A stretch of 23,107 nucleotides of DNA, taken from a virus. The notes under the pieces were generated by a model that was not told the origin of the DNA, did no database searches, and saw only the letters and a program-made list of their open reading frames with translations. Shown piece by piece: positions 15,901 to 21,394 of this stretch. The stretch spans positions 1 to 23,107 of IMG/VR virus record IMGVR_UViG_3300035199_000306; one strand, given 5' to 3'. The translations under genes and the position numbers were made by a program. Numbering within the stretch: position 1 is the first letter of the stretch; the number at the start of each line of letters is the position of its first letter.

Positions 15901-16308
15901 TATGAAGCTCGCATCAATCCAATCGCAACTTTCCCGCGACAGGGTTTTGTAATCTTTGGCCAAAAGACACTTCAGGCCGCAAAATCTTCATTAGATCGTG
16001 TTAATGTTAGACGGTTATTACTGGAAGTAAAGCGACGTGTTAGTTCAATTGCACGAGATTTTCTGTTTGAGCCAAATACACAATTAACGCGTCAACGTCT
16101 AAGCAATAGAATAATCGCGCAGCTAGCTATTATTCAATCAAATGCGGGTGTGGAACAGTTTAGGGTTATTGTCGACTCTACAAATAATACAGAGGAAGAT
16201 GTGAATAACTATAGATTGAATGGACGTATCGTTATCGTCCCCACAAGGACCGTTGAATTTATAGCTGTTGATTTCATCGTCACTAATGATGGAGTGAATT
16301 TCGTATAG
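12964..16308 (+). CDS. 18: Tail sheath protein, paralogue 1 (T4 gp18-like)
   Basis: The 1114-aa protein carries the contractile-sheath signature. At the N-terminus there is KSPGFFDREID, then PYGVIGTAERGPAFVPITVGD (residues ~38-58). In the C-terminal core there are AVPGIRDDLVTEEAMDLV (~850), PWFAPAG (~947), and GQKTLQAAKSSLDRVNVRRLLLE (~998-1020) leading into FLFEPN. The sheath polymerises around the tube and contracts to drive injection. T4 gp18 is 659 aa, so about 450 residues have been added between the termini, including a Gly/Ser-rich stretch (SSGGGGATFFG, near 255-265). AGGAG at 12953-12957 sets the start. The next gene is a full-length divergent paralogue, so the sheath may be hetero-oligomeric. 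Confidence 0.95.
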   Translation: MAKEQTFKSPGFFDREIDATATNPLGPVGTPYGVIGTAERGPAFVPITVGDMDQYREIFGGLDSKRFAPYAVDRIFKAKSTGRGAVTFLRVLGAGANVSVADFNLTKTAGVVNNAGFKITGDAVDYAGPHAGAVQFIVARHSSSLGANILDGQFSDNDTFPNNKTADGVLAGGHFGTNLVRGVVFLATGTRLMITSTAVPLSSAFFAGSDQGTWTAGDGAKGENPFLGAATTKDGLFTLILSASGDGSANASAGSSGGGGATFFGASDAKWKTNGIEGIRAFTASLDPGSDKYFGKILNKNPLRFAEEQHLLYLDYQVSAVLQSSSYDGIQSDNPGSRSSRQTNVAVVSGSANSNGDSGIVGQSYLEAFGRYDTRFRPARTTYFISQPFGRKEHDLFYLESLDDGAYANERIKVSVTNHKASTDPSYPYGTFTVMIRDFNDIDGSEKILEQFSGLNLDPDSGKFISKAIGDMKTEYYFDTANESDRGFKRTGRYPNVSRFVRVVESINLKTGKLPKAAIPFGFRGIPALKTVPGIVCSDINYAPGNMPLGALMGNDPQVGQPGGANRGGITRSLTGSVIPPLPLRSHIAAGPLTSSINETLNFEYRGDWGPLARINANLYWGVKFEHPPMSSSVSTTDNTFVKNAILYPNEGSEKNQLVNAYTKFQGIMKLGVLYSGSSADEFNNNKFSLARVCLANDNIADLTASARVHMKRAVYARNGKNDSNTYRITPGGSLPRESSRITFASLLNSSSAPTFNRFSDYTKFTNIFYGGFDGLNILNRDARSMNDKAASTDSGGHANSSYSDNSLLSNVEGTKTTNNAINTYRQAVRIMTNQSYVSVNVLAVPGIRDDLVTEEAMDLVKKYALAMYILDGRSYDKNSNRLFMSDKNRPDTVKTVDKFEERDIDNNYAATYYPDVIIPDTDNSRNVKAPSSIAALAALSFNDDNGFPWFAPAGFNRASLDFVVNVTTRLNSRDRDDLYEARINPIATFPRQGFVIFGQKTLQAAKSSLDRVNVRRLLLEVKRRVSSIARDFLFEPNTQLTRQRLSNRIIAQLAIIQSNAGVEQFRVIVDSTNNTEEDVNNYRLNGRIVIVPTRTVEFIAVDFIVTNDGVNFV

Positions 16309-16310
16309 CG

Positions 16311-16318
16311 CATATTTA
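16311..16318 (+). promoter_or_regulatory. CATATTTA element, candidate late promoter
   Basis: The exact octamer CATATTTA begins two bases after the stop of sheath paralogue 1 and 34 bp before the ATG of paralogue 2, in the context CATATTTATTGAGGAATTAGGAG, like the copy at 3799. Confidence 0.45.
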
Positions 16319-16344
16319 TTGAGGAATTAGGAGCGAATAGAGAT

Positions 16345-19300
16345 ATGGCAGAAAAAGTTTATAAGTCCCCCGGGGTTTTTACCATAGAAGTAGACAAGAC
16401 TGTCCAGGAAGCGGTATCCACCATTTCTGGTATTCCAGCAGGTGTCATAGGCACGTCCAATCAGGGCCAAGCATTTGTTCCAATTACAGTTGGAACCTTC
16501 AAGGAGTTCGAGGATTATTTCGGTTCTGTTACTGAGCCCGTAACGAAGCAACCTCACTTTGGTGTTCTCGCTGCCAACGAGTGGCTTAGAAAAGCATCCG
16601 CCTTAACATACATAAAAGTTCTAGGAGTGGGTGATGGTAAAAAGAACCTGGGAAGTGATACATCAAATCTTTCAGGTCAGACAGTGGAGGCCGGTGGTGT
16701 AAAAGATGCCGGTTTCATAGTCGGTGAACGCCAACCACAGGGCGATGGAAATCTTAGCGCAAATATAAGAGCTGTAGATGCTGGGCAGCTCGGTCGCACA
16801 TATTTCCTGGGTTGTTTCATGTCTGGTTCACCTGGAAGCACACTCGGCCACGATTACTTTAATAAGACAGGACTCGTATCGGAGTTCTGGACAAGCCAGG
16901 TCGTTGCTCCCAATACTCAACACCTCACAGGAGCGGTGCCAATCATTCGTGGTGTCCTTATGACTGCATCCGGTGTTGTTCCAAGGCTCTCCTCATCGTG
17001 TGGCCACGCCGGAGGTGACGCCCCCACCGCAGGTCCATTCTCTAACGATGTAAACAGGAATAGGACCATCGAATATACCGGTATCGGATCACAGGTTGCC
17101 GATGTGCCAAACGGTTACGGCGCTTTCGCCGCAGTTGGCGGCGGCCTCACAGGCACAGTAGATCTATCGAACGGCGGATCCACATTCGAGCTGATACTAA
17201 ATGGTTTTAAGGGAACCGATGCTAAAGCTACCAATGATCGTATATTTAGTTGCTCCTTTAATCCAACAGATGCGAGCTATTTTGCGAATGTTTTAAACAC
17301 TGATCCGGAACTATTTGAAAAGAAAGGCCACTATCTGTATTCCTCGTATGACATGACCGATGCCATTGGTGTCGTTACAGGCACTGCAGTGGTCAATATC
17401 TTTAGTGGAGCCTCAGCAGACATTACAACCGACGGGTTAAGTCGTCATCCGGATCCAAGTGGCCACAATCGTTGTGCCACTGGTGAGGAACCAGGTATCG
17501 TATTCATTACGACCTCATCGCTGGGTAGAAATGAAGGATCGTCAGCGATTCCAAACTACGAGGGATTTAGTGATCGATTCAGAGCCCCACAGACCCCCTG
17601 GATTGTCTCGCAACCATACGGTGGAAGATTCTATAAGCTGTTTAGGGTCGTTGCGCTGGACGATGGCGACTATGTGAATGATAGGTATAAAGTGACCATC
17701 TCTGGTTTGGACAAGACAGGAAAGCAGTTCAAGTTATCACTAAGGGATTTCGATGCGCAGGATGGGTTGGATTCTCCGATACAATCGTGGTCTGGCCTTG
17801 TCATGGATCCAAATGATTCTAACTTTATCGGTAAAGTTATCGGAGATACAGACACGTACTTTGATTTTGATCAGGAAGAACGATCTCAGCGGCTTGTTGT
17901 TGAGGGTAACTATCCGAACGTCGGACGACTTATACGCGTTGAGCTTCACGATGATGTCCTGGATGGAAAGATTCCGTCGGACGCTATTCCATTCGGATTC
18001 CACAGTCCAGACCACCTATTCACCAGTGGATCGCTAACATGGGCGACAAACGGTGAACGTTCGTATTTACCCCGCACAGGAGAACAATGGGACGCGACTG
18101 TGAGCCCGACTAAGGGAACATCATATTCCTCAGATTACTCAAACGAGTACGGTATCAAGAGTGCAATCATACCGCCACTACCATTTAGGGATAACCTGAG
18201 AACAAATAAGGCCACCGCCAATAACGTTCTAACTAACAGTGAATTGACATGGGGTATCCAGTTCTATCTCAAGACGGATAAGGATGTACCGAATAAAACG
18301 TCAACGAAGGCCGCCGGTGGAGCCGCTGGTAAGGGTGTAGCGAGGCTTGACGAGACGGTAAGGTCATACACCAAGTATTTCCCAAGGTACACCGCCTCGA
18401 ACAAAAAAGCCATGAGGGAAGATCCAGCAGCATCAATAGCTGAATCATTTAATCGTAATATGTTTAACCTATCAGCTATTTCCTGTCCAACTTCATCTAT
18501 AACGGGACTCGCAGACTGGGAGAAGCCAGAACTATGGAACTATAAGCGTGATGCGCTTATTCCGCTCGGTAGCAAGTCATTGGATTTAAATGATATGGAT
18601 GTGCCCGGTATTAGCAACCTTGCCAAGTTTACAACGATATTCCAGGGTGGATTTAACGGAGTAAACATGTTTAATAAAGACGCCGCCTTATTTAGGAATC
18701 CGACCGTCCATCGTGAAATGTCGTATCCATCCAATCGCGGTGGTAAGGACGGTCCAACCGTCAAGGCGTATCTAAAGGCGCTTGATGTAATGGCTAATAC
18801 TGCAGATGTCGATGTTAAACTCATGGCAATTCCAGGAATACGTCATGAAGTTGTATCGAATGAAGCGATTGATACCGTTGAGACTCGTTTCGATGCCATG
18901 TATATAATGGATATCGAGGAACGTGATGAAAATAACTCTGTCATCACGGGTTCCTTCCCGGACTTTCCGCCCGTTGCATCTAATACAGCGACGGCATTTA
19001 AAAATCGTGCGTTAGATACAAACTTCGCAGCTGCTTATTTTCCGAATGTTACAATGACTGCAACTCTTGCTGACGGATCAGTAAAGATGTACGAAAATGT
19101 ACCACCGTCAGTTGCGGTTCTTGGTGCGTATGCGTTAAATGATTCATTAAAGTTTCCTTGGTACGCACCTGCTGGCACAACGCGGGGAGCATTACCACGT
19201 GTCGTAAGTCTACAGGGAGCCACTGATAACCAGACGAATAGGGATCAATTGTTCGGAGCGGGTATTAATCCCCTGGTCTATCCAGCGGGAACACCCCAGC

Positions 19301-19656
19301 CGTATGTCTTTGGACAGTCAAATCTTCAAGCTGCTCATTCTGCACTAAATCGTGTCTCCGTTAGAAGGCTATTAATAGAGCTTAGGAGATCGGTGAAAGA
19401 GGTTGCAAATGTGATGTTATTTGAACCTAATAGGGCCGAGACATTATCAAGGTTTAGCGCCCTTGTCAATCCGATCCTGGCAAATATCCAACAGGAACAG
19501 GGTATAGAACGATACAAGGTACAAATTGACACAACCACAACCACGCAAGCTGATATCGAAAATAATACAATTCGGGGTAAAATCTTCCTCCAGCCTTCCA
19601 AGACGGCTGAGGTTATTGCGCTTACTTTCGAGGCAGCTAATGAAGCGAAGGATTAA
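16345..19656 (+). CDS. 18: Tail sheath protein, paralogue 2 (T4 gp18-like)
   Basis: The 1103-aa protein is collinear with the preceding sheath gene: YKSPGVFTIEVD at the start, then GVIGTSNQGQAFVPITVG, DAIPFGFHS mid-protein, FQGGFNGVNMFNKDA (~770), AIPGIRHEVVSNEAIDTV (~830), PWYAPAGTTRGAL (~938), and GQSNLQAAHSALNRVSVRRLLIE (~989-1011) followed by FEPN. Core and C-terminal blocks are clearly shared. The regions around residues 100-330 differ strongly, as expected for outward-facing insertions. Both copies are complete with good ribosome sites (AGGAG at 16329-16333), so neither looks like a decaying duplicate. It may co-assemble with paralogue 1, form a distinct tail zone, or replace it under some condition. 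Confidence 0.95.
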   Translation: MAEKVYKSPGVFTIEVDKTVQEAVSTISGIPAGVIGTSNQGQAFVPITVGTFKEFEDYFGSVTEPVTKQPHFGVLAANEWLRKASALTYIKVLGVGDGKKNLGSDTSNLSGQTVEAGGVKDAGFIVGERQPQGDGNLSANIRAVDAGQLGRTYFLGCFMSGSPGSTLGHDYFNKTGLVSEFWTSQVVAPNTQHLTGAVPIIRGVLMTASGVVPRLSSSCGHAGGDAPTAGPFSNDVNRNRTIEYTGIGSQVADVPNGYGAFAAVGGGLTGTVDLSNGGSTFELILNGFKGTDAKATNDRIFSCSFNPTDASYFANVLNTDPELFEKKGHYLYSSYDMTDAIGVVTGTAVVNIFSGASADITTDGLSRHPDPSGHNRCATGEEPGIVFITTSSLGRNEGSSAIPNYEGFSDRFRAPQTPWIVSQPYGGRFYKLFRVVALDDGDYVNDRYKVTISGLDKTGKQFKLSLRDFDAQDGLDSPIQSWSGLVMDPNDSNFIGKVIGDTDTYFDFDQEERSQRLVVEGNYPNVGRLIRVELHDDVLDGKIPSDAIPFGFHSPDHLFTSGSLTWATNGERSYLPRTGEQWDATVSPTKGTSYSSDYSNEYGIKSAIIPPLPFRDNLRTNKATANNVLTNSELTWGIQFYLKTDKDVPNKTSTKAAGGAAGKGVARLDETVRSYTKYFPRYTASNKKAMREDPAASIAESFNRNMFNLSAISCPTSSITGLADWEKPELWNYKRDALIPLGSKSLDLNDMDVPGISNLAKFTTIFQGGFNGVNMFNKDAALFRNPTVHREMSYPSNRGGKDGPTVKAYLKALDVMANTADVDVKLMAIPGIRHEVVSNEAIDTVETRFDAMYIMDIEERDENNSVITGSFPDFPPVASNTATAFKNRALDTNFAAAYFPNVTMTATLADGSVKMYENVPPSVAVLGAYALNDSLKFPWYAPAGTTRGALPRVVSLQGATDNQTNRDQLFGAGINPLVYPAGTPQPYVFGQSNLQAAHSALNRVSVRRLLIELRRSVKEVANVMLFEPNRAETLSRFSALVNPILANIQQEQGIERYKVQIDTTTTTQADIENNTIRGKIFLQPSKTAEVIALTFEAANEAKD

Positions 19657-19679
19657 AGGGATGGAAACGTATGATAACC

Positions 19680-19687
19680 CATATTTA
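19680..19687 (+). promoter_or_regulatory. CATATTTA element, candidate late promoter
   Basis: The exact octamer CATATTTA lies 28 bp before the tail-tube ATG, in the 51-bp gap after the second sheath gene, followed by the ribosome site AGGAGG at 19697-19702. Confidence 0.45.
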
Positions 19688-19707
19688 TGTAAGATTAGGA
19701 GGAACTA

Positions 19708-20196
19708 ATGGCTGAGATTCTTACAGTTGAACAAATGCTGCCAAATAAGTTTGAACCAAAACGAAAATTTAGGTGGCTATTAGCAGTTGAAGGTATCGAT
19801 GCGTTTATCATTAAGACAACCGCACGTCCCCAAATGACATTCGAAGAAATCACTATGGATTTCATTAACCACAGAAGGTATCTGGCTGGTAAGCATACAT
19901 TTAATGACTTGTCGGTTACTCTTTACGATCCGATTGCTCCATCAGGAGCACAACAGGTCATGGAATGGATCAGATTAAATTTTGAGGCCGTATCAGGAAG
20001 ATCGGGATACGCAGATTTTTATAAGCGTGACATTCAATTAAAGCTTCTTGATCCCGTTGGTACAGTCGTTGAACTGTGGGACATTAAGGGAGCATGGTGT
20101 AAAGATATCAACTTTGGAGATCTGGATTACACAAATAATGATGCCACTGATATCACTATGACAATTCGATACGATCTCTGTGTATTACAGTATTAA
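19708..20196 (+). CDS. 19: Tail tube protein (T4 gp19-like)
   Basis: At 162 aa this is almost exactly the length of T4 gp19 (163 aa), and it follows the sheath gene as in T4. It shows the tube-protein pattern: an N-terminal VEQMLPNKFEPKRKFRWLL, TTARPQMTFEEITMDFINHR (about residues 37-56), YLAGKHTFNDLSVTLYDPI (about 58-76), AQQVMEWIRLNFEAVSGRSGY, then a C-terminal WCKDINFGDLDYTNNDATDI and a last strand TMTIRYDLCVL. Hexamers stack to form the inner tube through which DNA and the tape measure pass. A strong AGGAGG site precedes the ATG. It is the most confidently assigned tail gene besides the sheaths. Confidence 0.95.
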   Translation: MAEILTVEQMLPNKFEPKRKFRWLLAVEGIDAFIIKTTARPQMTFEEITMDFINHRRYLAGKHTFNDLSVTLYDPIAPSGAQQVMEWIRLNFEAVSGRSGYADFYKRDIQLKLLDPVGTVVELWDIKGAWCKDINFGDLDYTNNDATDITMTIRYDLCVLQY

Positions 20197-20333
20197 TTCG
20201 ATAGAAATCATCAGTCCTCAGTTTACAATTATTTAGCGCTCCTAATACAATGTGTTAAAGTGTTTTCATGTTTAACATTTAATCGCAATAAAGATTTAAT
20301 TAAGCCATTAGTTTCTATAATGAAGGAGTTTTA
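20197..20333 (+). other. 137-bp AT-rich intergenic gap after the tail-tube gene
   Basis: No coding frame of note is present. It contains AATTATTTA (20227-20235), a weak 7-bp inverted repeat TGTTAAA/TTTAACA (20253-20259 and 20271-20277, 11-base loop) without a T tract, and the AAGGAG ribosome site of the next gene. It is the longest gap in the window and may separate transcripts. No convincing promoter or terminator is identified. Confidence 0.5.
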
Positions 20334-20918
20334 ATGTCTGATGTAAGAGATTCAAATACTGTTTTTCAAAAACAGGAAGTCCCCGCCCCTCCACCACCAC
20401 CGATACCATCCGTAAACACAGTTAAGGAATATGATATTCCTGTGGAGTCTATTCCACTACCAAGTACCGGTATCGTATATCCCCATGGCCATCCACTACA
20501 CAACGTAGCGACTGTTGATGTTAGGGCAATGACAGCTAAGGATGAAGATATTTTAATGTCACGCGCGTTAATAAAAAACGGCACCGTTATCAGTAAGTTA
20601 CTTGAGTCTTGTATGACCAACAAGGATGTGCGAGCAACCGAAATGCTTTCCGGTGACAGGAACGCTGTTATGGTCGGTCTTCGTACCATTGGATACGGCG
20701 CAGATTATGATGTTGTTGTGCCATGTCCTGAGTGCGATCACCAAAATGAAGCAACGTTTAACTTAACAAACGTTCCAATAAAATCGCTTGAGCTCCAACC
20801 AGTGAATCCTGGTCAAAATTATTTTGAGTTTGCACTTCCTGTATCTAAAAAAAGGATTCAAGGAAGAGAACCTTGTGACTCAACGATTGGTATACAGTAT
20901 AATTTCTATCGACGATGA
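20334..20918 (+). CDS. 26: Baseplate-hub assembly protein, gp26-like, N-terminal part (frame 1 of 3)
   Basis: The frame encodes 194 residues. After a Pro-rich start (PAPPPPPIPS, residues 18-27) it shows the T4 gp26-family core: ESIPLPSTGIVYP, VDVRAMTAKDEDILMSRALI, KLLESCMTNKDV, MLSGDRNAVMVGLRTIGYG, then a CxxC knuckle, CPEC at residues 131-134, and FEFALPVSKK. In T4 gp26 acts in assembly of the baseplate hub. Family-like sequence ends at the A7 run (20847-20853). The last 21 residues of this frame, from RIQGREP on, look random, while the expected continuation, including a second CxxC, is in the +1 frame. The start is set by AAGGAG at 20323-20328. See the frameshift features. Confidence 0.85.
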   Translation: MSDVRDSNTVFQKQEVPAPPPPPIPSVNTVKEYDIPVESIPLPSTGIVYPHGHPLHNVATVDVRAMTAKDEDILMSRALIKNGTVISKLLESCMTNKDVRATEMLSGDRNAVMVGLRTIGYGADYDVVVPCPECDHQNEATFNLTNVPIKSLELQPVNPGQNYFEFALPVSKKRIQGREPCDSTIGIQYNFYRR

Positions 20919-21114
20919 GACAGATCGTGCGAAGCTTGGAAATATGGTTAGAAATATGCTTGCTCGAGATTCTCTCGCTCTCCGACGATATATCGATAAG
21001 AACGAACCCGGCATCGATCTTAGCGATTACATGGTTTGTGATAGCTGTGGAGAGGAGACAAAGGTGAGCATCCCACTCGGGATGTCGTTTTTTTGGCCTG
21101 ACACCGGAGCATAG
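20824..21114 (+). CDS. 26: gp26-like protein, C-terminal part (frame 2 of 3)
   Basis: This frame is open from before the A7 run to a TAG at 21112-21114. Meaningful sequence starts at the A7 run: KKGFKEENLVTQRLVYSI, IDDETDRAKLGNMVRNMLAR, DSLALRRYIDKNEPGIDLSD, CDSC (a CxxC), then IPLGMSFFWPD, the usual kind of end for this family. The nominal TTG at 20824 has no ribosome site, so this is not an independent gene. Joined to the preceding frame by skipping one base at the A7 run, the product is 259 aa, and its two CxxC pairs (CPEC and CDSC) would form one four-cysteine zinc site. The linker between them looks short, so a small deletion is also possible. Confidence 0.75.
   Translation: MSLHFLYLKKGFKEENLVTQRLVYSIISIDDETDRAKLGNMVRNMLARDSLALRRYIDKNEPGIDLSDYMVCDSCGEETKVSIPLGMSFFWPDTGA
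20847..20853 (+). other. A7 run at an apparent +1 frame change inside the gp26-like gene
   Basis: In the upstream frame the run reads TCT AAA AAA AGG. The downstream half of the protein continues in the frame reading AAA AAA GGA TTC, which needs one base fewer (or a -2 slip). Candidates are an extra A in the sequence, transcriptional slippage, programmed frameshifting, or a true inactivating mutation. Confidence 0.75.
21088..21094 (+). other. T7 run at an apparent frame change joining the gp26-like protein to a third frame
   Basis: In the gp26-like frame the run reads TCG TTT TTT TGG CCT (SFFWP) and stops 18 bases later. The next conserved-looking segment (LTPEHREYVLEYAFILMYYGG) is in the frame reading TTT TTT GGC CTG, again +1 (or -2). 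The third frame has no usable start codon before 21146. Confidence 0.7.
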
Positions 21115-21343
21115 GGAATATGTTCTAGAGTATGCATTTATCCTCATGTACTATGGAGGATTTACATATACTGAGGCAATGAATATTCCTCTTAGTTATC
21201 GTCGCTGGTTTACTGAGAGGATTCAACGAGAGATAGAAAGATCAAACGGTGTTAGCCGTCAGACCCACACAAATCCAGCCGGAGCACAGATGATGGGTAA
21301 TCCAAAGCCCATTGGCGGTATGCGAACTCGCCGTTTTGGATAA
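21089..21343 (+). CDS. Third-frame extension, probable tail-assembly chaperone-like C-terminal part
   Basis: This frame is open from 21068 (a TGA lies at 21065-21067) to TAA at 21341-21343. It encodes FFGLTPEHREYVLEYAFILM, then YYGGFTYTEAMNIPLSYRRWFTERI and a charged, Gly/Pro-rich tail. An aromatic-Gly-Gly-Phe segment followed by an NxPLxxRR helix recalls the short proteins that follow gp26-like genes in T4-type phages and the second products of frameshifted tail-assembly genes. The only ATG, at 21146, lies inside this segment and lacks a ribosome site, so translation probably arrives by frameshift from the T7 run. A fully joined product of the three frames would be about 335 aa. It directly precedes the tape-measure gene. 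Confidence 0.65.
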   Translation, partial: FFGLTPEHREYVLEYAFILMYYGGFTYTEAMNIPLSYRRWFTERIQREIERSNGVSRQTHTNPAGAQMMGNPKPIGGMRTRRFG

Positions 21344-21357
21344 TTATTTAAACTCCT

Positions 21358-21365
21358 CATATTTC
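21358..21365 (+). promoter_or_regulatory. CATATTTC, imperfect copy of the candidate late element
   Basis: It differs from CATATTTA only at the last base and lies 37 bp before the tape-measure ATG, within the 51-bp gap. It is weaker than the exact copies. Confidence 0.25.
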
Positions 21366-21394
21366 GCAATAACGGATACGGGACTGTTTGAGCT

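Noticed and set aside
20253-20277. Inverted repeat TGTTAAA/TTTAACA as a terminator after the tube gene
   Set aside because: The stem is AT-rich and 7 bp with an 11-base loop and no T tract, so it is too weak to call.
20316-20321. TATAAT as a host-type promoter for the gp26-like gene
   Set aside because: It lies only 2 bases before the AAGGAG ribosome site, so the transcript would start inside that site, and there is no -35 hexamer at proper spacing.
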